Shown piece by piece: positions 6,673 to 15,412 of a stretch of 64,000 nt of DNA (positions are counted from its first letter, which is position 1; each line of letters opens with the position of its first letter). The position numbers and the translations under genes are program-made. The stretch is from Cryobacterium sp. GrIS_2_6 (GTDB lineage: Bacteria > Actinomycetota > Actinomycetes > Actinomycetales > Microbacteriaceae): NCBI RefSeq assembly GCF_035984545.1, contig NZ_JAXCHP010000001.1, forward strand, positions 868,001 to 932,000. The letters run 5' to 3'. Below the pieces are notes generated by a model. The model did no database searches and had not been told where the DNA came from. It worked only from the letters and a program-made list of their open reading frames with translations.

Positions 6673-7407
6673 TCAGGCTATTTCTGCGAGATAGGCCGCA
6701 TATTTCTTGGCGTCCGGTGTGACGACATGAGCACACCGACCGCACATGATCGAGACCTCAGGGTCGAATAGGTCGGGGGGCTTGCAAAAGATCTCACGTT
6801 CCCCGCACACCTCGCACTCGCGCTTGTCTGCTGGGCGCACGGGCCGCGCTTCGACGCCATACATGGCTGAGAGGCTGAACACGCCTCGTGCGTCCTCGTG
6901 GCCCGCGGTTAGGTCATCGTGGTAGGCGACCGCGGACGGTGACTGTGCGATCTCTTCGGCCCTGTCGAGCAGCCAATCACACAGCCAGGATGCGAGCATA
7001 TGCGCGGCTTCCACGGATACGGGCTTGGACCCTTGGACCTCGCGGGTGTTCGCCCATGACGGGACGGCTGGCGGGGCGACGTGCAGTTCTTCGGCGAACT
7101 CGGTGCACCATGAGAGCAGCTTGGCGAACAGTGCGTCACTCGCGTCGAGCGGCCCGATGTTCAGCGGCGCGGGCGAATTCCCGCCGCCCCCTGACACCCG
7201 TTCGGAGTAGTCGGCGGTCCCCATGGTGAACAGCTGCGCGCGCATGTTCGCCATGAGGTCCGGGACCAGTTTCAGTGCTCCCCGGATCCGGTAGAAGCAC
7301 GAGTCGCAGAGGATGCCGTGACGTGCGCCCTTCGGCCTGGGGGGTTCGTCGTCGATGGGGTCCCAGGTGCAACCTCTGGCACAGGGGAAGAGTTCTGCGT
7401 CACTCAT
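6673..7407 (-). CDS. Cys-rich hypothetical protein, 244 aa
   Basis: N-terminal CARGCTW plus CDSCF and C-terminal CEVCGER plus CGRC form two separated zinc-ribbon halves around a helical core. No catalytic motif seen. Starts with the ATGAGTGA overlap. Likely binds nucleic acid; function unknown. Confidence 0.7.
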   Translation of the reverse strand: MSDAELFPCARGCTWDPIDDEPPRPKGARHGILCDSCFYRIRGALKLVPDLMANMRAQLFTMGTADYSERVSGGGGNSPAPLNIGPLDASDALFAKLLSWCTEFAEELHVAPPAVPSWANTREVQGSKPVSVEAAHMLASWLCDWLLDRAEEIAQSPSAVAYHDDLTAGHEDARGVFSLSAMYGVEARPVRPADKRECEVCGEREIFCKPPDLFDPEVSIMCGRCAHVVTPDAKKYAAYLAEIA

Positions 7408-7480
7408 TGCGCGCCTCCTGGGCTGCGAGCCATTCCGGCACGTCGTTGGTGAGCACGTAGTCGGCCTGTCTGCCGCTCAT
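7400..7480 (-). CDS. Microprotein, 26 aa
   Basis: MSGRQADYVLTNDVPEWLAA...; ATGA overlap upstream and 8-nt ATGAGTGA overlap downstream. Called mainly because both junctions have the operon's coupling pattern. Confidence 0.45.
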   Translation of the reverse strand: MSGRQADYVLTNDVPEWLAAQEARNE

Positions 7481-7695
7481 GGTTTCATCCTTCCGATGAT
7501 GTCTTTGCACGTCCCGCAGACCGGGTACTTGGTGAAGTCCTTCGTGGGGATGTCCCACTTGCCGCAGAGGGCTTCGATGGGCTGGCCGTCGATCCATGCC
7601 TTGTCGAGGTCGGTCTTCTCGAAGTAGTGCGAGAAGGTGTCGTGGTCGCCGGTGTCCGTGGTGACTGGCTTGGTCCTTTCGAGGAGGTTGCTCAT
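7477..7695 (-). CDS. DUF3039-like zinc protein, 72 aa
   Basis: FSHYFEK...ALCGKWDIPTKDFTKYP then VCGTCKDI resembles DUF3039, a small actinobacterial family with a Cys...CxxC site. The host version is encoded near basic cellular genes; the phage copy may mimic it. ATGA overlaps on both sides. Confidence 0.6.
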   Translation of the reverse strand: MSNLLERTKPVTTDTGDHDTFSHYFEKTDLDKAWIDGQPIEALCGKWDIPTKDFTKYPVCGTCKDIIGRMKP

Positions 7696-7901
7696 TCTTC
7701 GCTTCTTCCTCGCACGGGTATCACCCAGTGCATCCGGTGGGGCTTGTACACGGGGGTGCCGAGCTGGTCGGCGGTGAATCCGCGGGCTTCGAGTTCAGCG
7801 GCGAGGCCATCCATGCCCAGTTCGGCGAGGTCGGTTTCCTTGATACGGATCTCGTGGCCGCCGTTGACCTTCGCTGTGAGGTGCACGCGGGCGTCAGTCA
7901 T
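7692..7901 (-). CDS. Hypothetical protein, 69 aa
   Basis: Start ATG 7901 (MTDARVHL) overlaps the upstream stop as ATGA. Alternating beta-like N-terminus (VHLTAKVNGGHEIRIKE) and a helix (LAELGMDGLAAELEARG). No family recognised. Confidence 0.6.
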   Translation of the reverse strand: MTDARVHLTAKVNGGHEIRIKETDLAELGMDGLAAELEARGFTADQLGTPVYKPHRMHWVIPVRGRSEE

Positions 7902-8083
7902 CGCCACACCGATCTGCTGATCGCGAGCGAGAGAGCCTTGAACGCGTCACGGACGCTATCCAGCGACACGGGCGCGTTCTTGGTTGCCCGCACGAGAGCC
8001 TTCATGTACTTTCGGTACGCCACCTGTTCGTTGTGGTCGCTCGGTGCCCATGCTCCCGGGCGAAATGACTGCTTACGGCTCAT
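7898..8083 (-). CDS. Basic hypothetical protein, 61 aa
   Basis: MSRKQSFRPGAWAPSDHNEQ..., many Arg/Lys, predicted helical C-terminal half. Coupled by ATGA on both sides. Confidence 0.6.
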   Translation of the reverse strand: MSRKQSFRPGAWAPSDHNEQVAYRKYMKALVRATKNAPVSLDSVRDAFKALSLAISRSVWR

Positions 8084-8316
8084 CGGGTCAACTTCCAGAC
8101 CGGAACCGGGAACTCGATCCAGTGCGTGACGCCGAGGAACTTCTGGCCGCTGCCAACGTCGCTGTTCGCTTCCCACAGGGGGTCGCCGCCCTCGATCGGC
8201 CAACCGGACACCATGCACCCGTCGAAGATGAAAGCGACTCGCCCCGTCATCTCGTCCATCCGGGGCATGCCATCCGTGGCGATCTCGTGGACCTTGATCT
8301 TGATCTTCTTGCTCAT
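8080..8316 (-). CDS. Hypothetical protein, 78 aa
   Basis: Beta-rich pattern beginning MSKKIKIKVHEIATDG, with GRVAFIFDGCMVSGWP in the middle. No domain recognised. ATGA overlaps at both ends. Confidence 0.6.
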   Translation of the reverse strand: MSKKIKIKVHEIATDGMPRMDEMTGRVAFIFDGCMVSGWPIEGGDPLWEANSDVGSGQKFLGVTHWIEFPVPVWKLTR

Positions 8317-8594
8317 CGTGCCTGCTCGCTCTCTGCGCCCTCAGGACGCGCCGGAATTGTGGGTGCGCAGTGCTCGGTTTGGACGATGGTCCATTCGTTT
8401 CGGCCGATCGCTTGGACGCGGATCCGCTTACCCTTCGCCGCGAGTAGTTCGTCCGCGCTGAACGTGCTGTCTGGGTATTTCGTGATCCATGCCGCCAGCA
8501 GTTCGCCCATCGACATCGCCTTCAGGGCGTCGAGCTGCTCGCTGGATGAACGCAGCCCTAGTCGCTTGGGGAACTGAATCACCGTGTCACTCAT
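8313..8594 (-). CDS. Hypothetical protein, 93 aa
   Basis: Starts at ATG 8594 inside ATGAGTGA. In this copy the frame is artificially joined to the gene above by a missing base; the second copy (60616..60897) shows the normal separate gene. No family recognised. Confidence 0.65.
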   Translation of the reverse strand: MSDTVIQFPKRLGLRSSSEQLDALKAMSMGELLAAWITKYPDSTFSADELLAAKGKRIRVQAIGRNEWTIVQTEHCAPTIPARPEGAESEQAR

Positions 8595-8864
8595 CGCTCT
8601 CTCCTTCGCTCTCTGCGGCCGTTTCAGGTTCCGCGCTTGTCGTGTGCCCGGTGTGGGCGTTACGGGCTGTGCTGGGGGCTGGTGGGCTGCGGTGGGGGTT
8701 TGCGCGTCCGGCTCCCAGTGCCGCTTCTCGAAGTGGTCATAGGCGACCACCGCTTGCCACTGCCGCGATCCCATGAGCGGCACCACGTAGCCGCAGTGAC
8801 GGCATGTGTACGGTTTGCGCTTCACGATGCCGAGCTTGATCAGCACGCGGCGGACCGCGCTCAC
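8587..8864 (-). pseudogene. Zinc-finger protein, frame broken by a 1-nt deletion
   Basis: GTG at 8864 overlaps the upstream stop as GTGA. The N-terminal half is CRHCGY...H-x4-H (a C2H2 finger, YDHFEKRH). At 8642/8643 one G is missing relative to copy two (TCGTG against TCGGTG), so translation runs out of frame into the next gene. The intact 92-aa version is at 60890..61168. Most likely a sequencing error rather than a real mutation. Confidence 0.7.
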
Positions 8865-9415
8865 GAGGGCTGCTCCGTACTGGGGGTGACGGGCGGCGTG
8901 AAGAGGATCAGGAATGGCCCGATCAGGTACTCCTCGAGGTCCTCGCTCGTGCGCGGGTAGATGTAGCCATCCAGCAACCAGCCGTCCGGTGTCTTGCGTC
9001 CGACGCCATTGAGCCCCTTGACGATGCTCCACAGCGGCAGCGCGTCCAGTTCCTCGAACGTCGTGACCTCTCGCGGCTCAGGCTCACGGTAGGGCAGGGC
9101 CGCGAGGATTGCATCGACAATCCCACCGGTCACCTCGTCATCCTCCCAAGCGGGCGAGAAGTCATCCTGCGTCATCGTCCCGTACTGCCATGCCTCCCAG
9201 ACGCGCCCACATGTGTAGGTGATATCTCGCAGGCACTCGGCGACAACCTCTCGCAGCGCTTCCCGTTCCGGCTCTCCTGCGGGAGGGGTGGGAATGGATT
9301 CGAGGTCTCCGCCTTCGATCAGCCCATCCTCGATTAGACCGGCGATGTCGTTGCCCGACCATCCGGCGAGTTCCACCACCGCGTTCTGCAATCTGGCCAT
9401 CTTGTCATTGCTCAT
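8861..9415 (-). CDS. Hypothetical acidic protein, 184 aa
   Basis: ATG 9415 overlaps the upstream stop as ATGA, preferred over an in-frame ATG at 9463. Acidic, largely helical. The motif ELDALPLWSIVKGLNGVGRK resembles short 'LPxGSVV'-like segments of small phage proteins of unknown role. Confidence 0.65.
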   Translation of the reverse strand: MSNDKMARLQNAVVELAGWSGNDIAGLIEDGLIEGGDLESIPTPPAGEPEREALREVVAECLRDITYTCGRVWEAWQYGTMTQDDFSPAWEDDEVTGGIVDAILAALPYREPEPREVTTFEELDALPLWSIVKGLNGVGRKTPDGWLLDGYIYPRTSEDLEEYLIGPFLILFTPPVTPSTEQPS

Positions 9416-9546
9416 CGCTCGCCATCCTCGTATCGCCGTTCGTCCTGCTGGGCACCAAGCCATTCCTGACGGGCCTCCTCATCGGTCATGTCTCCGCGCT
9501 CCACTGCCCTGTCGATCTGGTCGTAAATGCGGTCCAGGTTGCTCAT
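9412..9546 (-). CDS. Acidic helical microprotein, 44 aa
   Basis: MSNLDRIYDQIDRAVERGDM...; two predicted helices with a MTDEEARQEW segment reminiscent of SHOCT-like oligomerisation motifs. ATGA overlap on both sides. Confidence 0.55.
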   Translation of the reverse strand: MSNLDRIYDQIDRAVERGDMTDEEARQEWLGAQQDERRYEDGER

Positions 9547-9746
9547 GATTCGTTTCCCTCCGTGTCGGTTATCAGGTGTGCACCGCATGGCGGCTCGTCC
9601 TCAGCGTTCAGCCACCGGGCAATCCACCAGTTCCAGTGCTGGTTGCAGAGGGCGATGTTTTCGGTCTTGGACACGCCCAGTGAAGACATGGGCAGTACCG
9701 GCTGTCCGCACGCGAAACACTTCACACGCTTGTCGTTCTCGCTCAT
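9543..9746 (-). CDS. Zinc-binding protein, 67 aa
   Basis: MSENDKRVKCFACGQPV then CNQHWNWW. Two C-x2-C/H half sites form a likely zinc ribbon. Start at 9746 chosen by ATGA coupling. Confidence 0.6.
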   Translation of the reverse strand: MSENDKRVKCFACGQPVLPMSSLGVSKTENIALCNQHWNWWIARWLNAEDEPPCGAHLITDTEGNES

Positions 9747-10144
9747 GATTCGTCGTCCTTCGTGTCGTCGCTCGCTGCTCTCGCGTTCCATCCGGCAAGG
9801 AAGATGCTGTCGACCAGCAGGCTCTTGCCCTTGTTTCGGTGCATCCATTCCTCGTATGCCCGCTTCTGCTCAGGCGATTTGGGGGTGTCGCGGATGTCGC
9901 GCTTGTTCAGAGTGAATGCTTCGGCGCGGTGCTCCCGGAGCGCCATCTCGGCAGCGATCGCGCGGTCGATGGCCTTGAGCTCGTCCGACTCGGCGCGGAT
10001 GTAGAACTCAGCGATCTCAGCCTTCGTCCACGTCATCAGGACTCGCCGTGATTCTGCGAGGCTCTGATTGCCCACCTTCGGGTGCAGGCCGAGGTCGATG
10101 CGCTCCTGCATGATGGCCTTGCGGATTTCGTCTCGGTTCGTCAT
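9743..10144 (-). CDS. Hypothetical protein, 133 aa
   Basis: Charged, mostly helical; no domain recognised. The C-terminal part YEEWMHRNKGKSLLVDSIFLAGWNARA looks like a short folded tail seen in other phage proteins of unknown function. Confidence 0.65.
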   Translation of the reverse strand: MTNRDEIRKAIMQERIDLGLHPKVGNQSLAESRRVLMTWTKAEIAEFYIRAESDELKAIDRAIAAEMALREHRAEAFTLNKRDIRDTPKSPEQKRAYEEWMHRNKGKSLLVDSIFLAGWNARAASDDTKDDES

Positions 10145-10551
10145 TCGTCTCTCCCTGTGTCGTCTGTTCGTGGGTGTTTGCGGTAGAAGTCGCTCTGAGA
10201 TTTCAGGGCGGCATGATTCTGGGATGACAGGAGGTCGGCGGCGTGCTTGGCGAACAGATCGGCGTGTGTTCCGCGTATCGCCGAGTCACCCGCCAGTCGT
10301 GCGCAATCCGAGCAGACCTCGTGATTGACGCGGGGGCCGGTCATTCCGCCGCCGACCGAGAACCCGACGAGGTGCCGCCCGTTCTCGTCTCGCGCATGGC
10401 GATCGAATCCGCAGATGCACGGCCCTGTGCCGCCGCTCTCAGCGGGCCCGGCCAGATGAACCTTGAGCCTCGGGCTGCTGCTGAACAGCGTGTAGGCCCC
10501 GCCTGGCTGTGAGCACTCAATCGTGATCAAGCTCTCATCTTCCTTGCCCAT
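10141..10551 (-). CDS. Hypothetical protein, 136 aa, possible metal site
   Basis: CICGFDRHARD and a separate HEVCSDCARL give a four-Cys/His set. ATG 10551 has a GGAAGGAA-type RBS. Unknown function. Confidence 0.65.
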   Translation of the reverse strand: MGKEDESLITIECSQPGGAYTLFSSSPRLKVHLAGPAESGGTGPCICGFDRHARDENGRHLVGFSVGGGMTGPRVNHEVCSDCARLAGDSAIRGTHADLFAKHAADLLSSQNHAALKSQSDFYRKHPRTDDTGRDE

Positions 10552-10579
10552 GGTGCTTTCCTTCCGTAGATGTTGGTGG

Positions 10580-10675
10580 TCATGTTCGAGTGCGTCGGCA
10601 AGGTGCTTGGTAGCAACCGCCGACCGTTCGAAGGGATGCTGCGGCCGCGGTGATCTGCGGCCAGGTGAGGCTCAC
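10580..10675 (-). CDS. Possible microprotein, 31 aa
   Basis: GTG at 10675 in GTGA overlap with the upstream stop, ending at TGA 10580. The sequence (SLTWPQITAAAASLRTVGG...) begins plausibly, but the tail is basic and nondescript. It accounts for an otherwise empty 120-nt gap. Confidence 0.3.
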   Translation of the reverse strand: MSLTWPQITAAAASLRTVGGCYQAPCRRTRT

Positions 10676-11265
10676 CGCGGGCGCCCTTCTCGTCGTGCCT
10701 TGTCCTGCAATTTCCCGGCCGCCCGCTTCACATCAGTGCACGTCTCACCAGCGGGCAGCGGGCAACCCTCGACCGTCGTGCACCCGCCCTGATACGCGTG
10801 AATGGTGCCGTGATTCAAGGGCGGGCCGTCCCCTGCGATTCGCCGTTTCCGGTACTCGCGCTGCCAGGCACGCCGGGCATCCGTGCACGAAATCCCGCCA
10901 GCCTCCTCATTCGGACAGTTGGTGTTGCACGCCTTCGCCCCGGACGGTGTGCCGTGTGTGACGCCTGCCTTGCCGATCATGACTTTCACCACGCGGCGAC
11001 CCAGCGTCCCCCGTCTGGACTTCTTCACCGGTGCCGGTCGTGCCGCCGCTTCCTCCACCGTTTCGAGGACCAGCCGCGGGGGCTTCGGGACCGTGTACGT
11101 CTCCTTCTCAGCGGTCGCCGTGCCCGCCTTCACGGCATTCATGTACGGGTAGTCGCCGCGGTACCGGATGACCGCCTCGTCGCACGTCATCAGGGTTGCC
11201 GAGCCTTTATTGAGGCAATCCGAGCCGTGGCATGTGGTGTTCGTGGGGGTTCCGTGCTCGATCAT
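10672..11265 (-). CDS. Three-repeat HGT/Cys protein, 197 aa
   Basis: Three repeats of one unit, each starting EHGT/THGT/NHGT and followed by three cysteines ending C-T/D (residues about 3-38, 100-140 and 150-185). HGT-Cys units occur singly in actinophage proteins beside HNH or packaging genes and probably bind zinc. RBS AAAGGGG before ATG 11265. Function unknown, probably nucleic-acid binding. Confidence 0.7.
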   Translation of the reverse strand: MIEHGTPTNTTCHGSDCLNKGSATLMTCDEAVIRYRGDYPYMNAVKAGTATAEKETYTVPKPPRLVLETVEEAAARPAPVKKSRRGTLGRRVVKVMIGKAGVTHGTPSGAKACNTNCPNEEAGGISCTDARRAWQREYRKRRIAGDGPPLNHGTIHAYQGGCTTVEGCPLPAGETCTDVKRAAGKLQDKARREGRPR

Positions 11266-11341
11266 GAGGCCCCTTTCTGGGCAAAGGAAAAGGCCCCAGT
11301 CGGAGTGACGGGTGCCTCGGATGAATCGGTGGTTGCGTGTT

Positions 11342-13979
11342 TCACGACGCTTCCTCCATGGCGAGGTCGATCAGGTCGAACAGCGACGGCATCTCCTGCT
11401 TTCGCTCGCCCGCTTCGAGGTACTTGATCCCGTCGCGGAACGATTCAGGGTTTAGCTCCGCGGCACGGCCGCGGCGGCCGAGCTTGTTGGCGCGCACCGG
11501 GACCGTGCCGAGCCCGCCGAACGGGTCATAGACCAGGTCGCCGGGGTTCGTCTTCTCGATGATGAGCCGGTCCACGATGTCAAACTGCAGCGGGCAGATG
11601 TGCATCGTCAGGTTGCGGCGGGCCTGCTCGCTGTTGAGGGTGAGCATGCGGTTCACGTCATGCCACACGTCCGGATGCCAGGACGCCGGGGCGAGCGACA
11701 TGAACGTCGACGGCAGCCGCTTCCGGCCGGCTAGCAGCTCGCCGACCTTGATGTGCGACGCGTAGTCGTAGACCTCGTGCTTCGTCTGCTCGGTGAACAG
11801 GCGAGACATGTCCTCGGGCTTGAGCTGCGCCAGCTCCTCAGGGGTGAGGTGCCGGTCGCCCGACGAGCGCCAGAACGCGTGTGCGTCGATCTGCCAGCGG
11901 GCAGCCCGAGTACCCGTCCTCCGGGTTGTTCTCCTCGGTGACAGGCTTCGACGGGTCGTAGACGTTCTTCGTGACCCGCTCGTCGCCCCAGCCTTTCGTC
12001 CGGTCCGTTTGCGGCTTGCGGAAGATGAGCACGTACTCGGGCATGCCCATGCCCATCGAGGACGCGTCAGCGCGCATCTTCGTGTAGCCGAGGCGATAGG
12101 TCTGGTTGTTCTCGCGCACGACGTCGGTGACGATGGTGTGCATACCCAGGTAGTCGAAGCCGTGCGACCGGAAGTGCGCGATCGTCTCGGCGTGGAAGGC
12201 CTGCACGGTCGGGTTGCCGGTGCCCTCGACGTTGCCGAAGAGGATCCGGTCCTTCACGTGAATGGCCGCCACCCGGCCGGGCTTGAGCACCCGGAGCAGG
12301 TTCGGCGTCAGGTAGTCCATCTGCTGCCAGAAGTGCCCGTTGTCGTCCGTGTGCCCGAAGTCGTTGTAGCTCGGCGAGTACTCGTACTGCGTGCCGAACG
12401 GGATGCTCGAAAGGATCATGTCGACCGAGTCGGTCTCCATGTGGTCGCGGGTTTCCAGAACGCAATCGTTGAGGGCAAACATCCACTTAGCACCGGACGC
12501 CTCGACCCGCTCGACACCCATCGTCCGGGTGAGGGCCTCCGAGATGGCGCCGGCGTCGAGACCGTACTCGCGGATGATGTCCGACATCGAGGAGGTCAGC
12601 TTCTTGTGCTGCTCCCACTTCGCCAGCAGGATCTCGATCACCGACTCCTCGGACTCCGCCAGGATCACGTCAATCTGCACCTGCTCCGTCTGCAGGAACC
12701 GGTGGAGACGGTGCACGGACTGGATGAAGTCGTTGAACTTGAAATCGATGCCCGCGTAGATCGCCCGGTGGCAGTGACGCTGGAAGTTCGACCCGGACCC
12801 GGACAGCGACGGCTTGGTCGCGAGGATCCGGGACTCACCGTCGGCGAACTTCACCGCGCGCTCCTCGCGCTCGTCGAGGTCGAGGGTGCCGAAGATCTCC
12901 ATGGCCTCGGGGATCGCCTTCTTGATCGCCCGGCGCTCATCCTCGAGGGTGTGCCAGAGCACGAAGTGATCTTCGGGGGAGGCATTCACGATCTCGGTGA
13001 GCTTCTCGATCCGCGCCGGCAGGCTGTTGCGCTTCTCCAGCGCGGCGCCGGACAGGCCGAGCGCGCCGTTCGCGAAGAGGACAGCCTGACCGTCCGAGTC
13101 GGTGCGGACCTCGCCGTCCGTGACCTCGACCCGGTGGAACCGGACCTCGATCTCGGGGAGCTCGTAGCCGTCATCCGAATAGCCGAGGTCGGAAGGCTTC
13201 TGGATGAAGCACGCCCAGGTGTTCAGCCACAGCCAGAACTCGCGCTCCTTGTGGGGATGGAGCGTGAGGTTCCCCGCCTGCGAAGAGTCCCGCTGGAAGA
13301 ATCGGGTGAGGATCTGGCCGGAGTCCATTATGCCGAGGTAGGCGGCGTAGTGGGACAGCTCCTTGAACCGGTTCGGGCTCGGCGTCGCGGTGGCGACGAA
13401 GCGGAACGCGATGTCCTTGAACAGGTGCAGGAACGTCTGGAACGTCTTCGAGCCGTAGTCGCGGAGCACGGATGCTTCGTCGAGGGTCGTGGCCGTGAAC
13501 AGGTTCGGGTCGATCTTCCCGTCCCGCACGCTCTCGTAGTTCGTGACGAACATGCCCTCTGCCGGGAGGCCGAACGCCGCGGTCTTGATGAACGAGATGT
13601 CCACGCCGAGCTTCTGCCCGTCAGCGATGAAGTCATGCCGCATCCCCAGCGGGGCGACGATCAGGGCCCGGCCGCCGCGGTGCTTCGTGATCAGCCGCAG
13701 CGTCTCGATCTGAACGAACGTCTTGCCCAGGCCGAACGCGGCGAAGAACGCGCGACGGCCGCCGGCGACACCCCACTGCACCAGGTCGCGCTGGTGGGGT
13801 TTCAGCATCGGGTTCACTTCGGACTGGTCGATGTGGAAGCCGAATGACTTATCGAAGTTGACCTTCTCGCGGAGGAAGAGGATACGCGAGAGAGTGCGTG
13901 TGGGTTCGAGCGGGGAGCGGGGGCCCGCGAGCCAGCGGTCAACCTCGTCTCTCGTGAGTGTGCGGTCAGCGATCGTCAT
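11342..13979 (-). pseudogene. Helicase-DNA methyltransferase fusion, one frame break
   Basis: From ATG 13979 (RBS AGGAAG) to 11342. The N-terminal half is a superfamily-2 helicase with FGLGKT (Walker A), a DEAS box (TTLDEAS) and VATATPSPN. The C-terminal half is a DNA methyltransferase: SSIPFGTQYEYSPSYNDFG (amino-methylase catalytic motif), and after the break DPFGGLGTVP (SAM motif I). Translation leaves frame at GGG (11905..11907). Deleting one G joins ...DGYS to AARWQIDAHAFWRSSG and gives a single 878-aa protein, the usual form of this fusion in actinophages. Probably intact in reality; it would remodel or modify phage DNA. Confidence 0.8.
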
Positions 13980-14046
13980 CGTGTCTTCCTGTCTGTGTGG
14001 AGTTGTCAAAGCGGGGGCGACTAGTGCCGCCCCCGGTGGATCAGGG

Positions 14047-14460
14047 CTAGAAGGGGGTTCCGCCCGCGTAGTCGTCGGTGGGTGCCTGAGCCCACGGTTC
14101 CTCGTCCGGAGCTTCCTGAGCCGTCTCCGGCGATCCTGTGGCTGCAGAGCCCCGTTCGGCGGGTTCGACCCGATCGGCCCACACGATCAGGTCGTAGTAC
14201 TTCTTCCCCTCGTGCTCGCGGGTCTCCGTGGCCTCTGTGCCCCACACGTGCACCCGGTCGCCCTTGACGAACTCGGACAGGTCGATCCCTGACGCTCTCG
14301 ACACCTTCACCGTGCGGAAGGTGCGCCCGATCGTTTCGTACTTGCCGGCGTCGTTCTTCTTCGAGTGCGGTTCGGCGGTCTTGATTCCCCATGCGGGGTG
14401 CTCATCAGAGTGCTTTGTCCAGCTTTCGACGAATGCGGACTCGATTTCAATCTTTGCCAT
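14047..14460 (-). CDS. ssb: Single-stranded DNA-binding protein
   Basis: 137 residues. The N-terminal two thirds fit an OB fold (FVKGDRVHVWGTEATE...YYDLIVWADRVEP). The C-terminus is acidic and ends DDYAGGTPF, the tail through which SSBs recruit partner proteins. RBS AAGGAG. Its first 14 nt overlap the 3' end of the HNH gene inserted upstream. Acts with RecT, the exonuclease and the replisome organiser encoded nearby. Confidence 0.85.
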   Translation of the reverse strand: MAKIEIESAFVESWTKHSDEHPAWGIKTAEPHSKKNDAGKYETIGRTFRTVKVSRASGIDLSEFVKGDRVHVWGTEATETREHEGKKYYDLIVWADRVEPAERGSAATGSPETAQEAPDEEPWAQAPTDDYAGGTPF

Positions 14461-15070
14461 TTCGGCTCCTTTTTTTCACAGGTGTTATGGGTCCGCCAGC
14501 GCGCTTCCAATTCGCGCCTGACGTTGCTTCTCGGATGGATGCTGGGGAGACTCCGAACTCGCGTGCGAGTACGGTGCTGAAATCCCCTGCTGCGTACCGC
14601 GTACGGATTGATCGGACGTTCGCTGCCGTTAGCCTCGATGTCGGGTGGCTGTTCCCGTGCGACTTGCGATTCCTCACGACGGCATCTTGGGAATTCTGTT
14701 TCTCCGTCCCCCAGTAGAGGTGAGCCGGGTTCACGCACGGCGGGTTGTCGCAGGTGTGACATGCGCGGAACTCAGGCTGTTGAGCTGCGCCCTTCGCCCG
14801 TTCGAGCGCATACCGGGAAGCAATTACCCGTCGCCCACCAGACGTGTTAAACCGGCCATAGCCGTCCTCTGTCACACCGGCCTTCCACTCCCAGCACTCA
14901 GACTGGGACCCAACTGTGTACTTCGAGTCGAATCGCTCGCACTCGGTAGGTCGGCTCCGTTCGTCGGGCGGCGTGACGTACTTCCAGTGCGAATAGTGCG
15001 AAGCGCACATCCCGCGCGCTTCGTATGGCTTCCCACAGTCGGGGATTGTGCAGGTTCGGGTACCATTCAT
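14447..15070 (-). CDS. HNH homing endonuclease
   Basis: 207 residues. The N-terminus is a zinc finger (CTIPDCGKPYEARGMCASHY). The core has ACHTCDNPPCVNPAHLYWGT (HNH_3 type with structural cysteines). The C-terminus has an HTH (AREFGVSPASIREATSG) for target recognition. It begins MNGTR, exactly like the otherwise different HNH at 5945..6571, and shares its leader. Its 3' end runs 14 nt into ssb, as expected for an endonuclease gene that arrived beside an essential gene. Confidence 0.9.
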   Translation of the reverse strand: MNGTRTCTIPDCGKPYEARGMCASHYSHWKYVTPPDERSRPTECERFDSKYTVGSQSECWEWKAGVTEDGYGRFNTSGGRRVIASRYALERAKGAAQQPEFRACHTCDNPPCVNPAHLYWGTEKQNSQDAVVRNRKSHGNSHPTSRLTAANVRSIRTRYAAGDFSTVLAREFGVSPASIREATSGANWKRAGGPITPVKKRSRNGKD

Positions 15071-15159
15071 GGCAGCCCTCCAATCGGTTAGACGATTTGT
15101 GGGTCAGGCCCCGGCGAGTGCGACTAACACTCGGTTTGGGGCCGTCTCCATTCTATCGG
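15058..15159 (-). repeat. Shared HNH leader cassette, copy B
   Basis: Partner of 6559..6659. The outer hairpin GGCCCC/GGGGCC is unchanged and the inner stem is GAGTG/CACTC (GAGTG/CACTT in copy A). Ends in the first codons of the HNH gene. Confidence 0.7.
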
Positions 15160-15192
15160 AAATGCATGAAAAGCGCTGGTCATTAGCCGCTT

Positions 15193-15270
15193 TCACGACT
15201 CCGTGATCTTCACGCAGCGGCCGTCCTGGAAGATCCTGTCGACGGTCCCGCTGATCTTGATGATTGCCAT
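15193..15270 (-). CDS. Microprotein, 25 aa
   Basis: MAIIKISGTVDRIFQDGRCV... from ATG 15270. Beta-strand-like and resembling the first strands of an OB fold; it could be a fragment displaced by the HNH insertion between it and ssb. Confidence 0.4.
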   Translation of the reverse strand: MAIIKISGTVDRIFQDGRCVKITES

Positions 15271-15274
15271 GTGC

Positions 15275-15412
15275 TTACTTCCTGTTCTGGCCCTGAGGCC
15301 GGTCCGTTTGCGACACGAGCCACCGGTCAGGTGACATCCGCATCGCGGCCATGCATGTTTCGATGAACACGGTGAAAGCCGTATCCGATGGGGTTTCGAC
15401 GTAGGTGGTCAA
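15275..15412 (-). CDS. Microprotein, 45 aa, TTG start
   Basis: TTG at 15412 overlaps the upstream stop as TTGA, mirroring the ATGA/GTGA junctions elsewhere. Product TTYVETPSDTAFTVFIETCM...; predicted helix, no family. Confidence 0.45.
   Translation of the reverse strand: MTTYVETPSDTAFTVFIETCMAAMRMSPDRWLVSQTDRPQGQNRK

Noticed and set aside
8313..9032. 239-aa fused protein in the first copy
   Set aside because: Exists only because one G is missing; the second copy shows two normal genes.
11270..11297. GGCCCC...GGCCCC near the HGT protein start as terminator
   Set aside because: The two blocks are direct, not inverted, repeats.
11793..13847. 684-aa plus-strand open frame
   Set aside because: Antisense shadow of the helicase-methylase; Arg/Val/Asp/Gly-rich with no motifs. 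Unlike 46909..47751 it shows no domain pattern.
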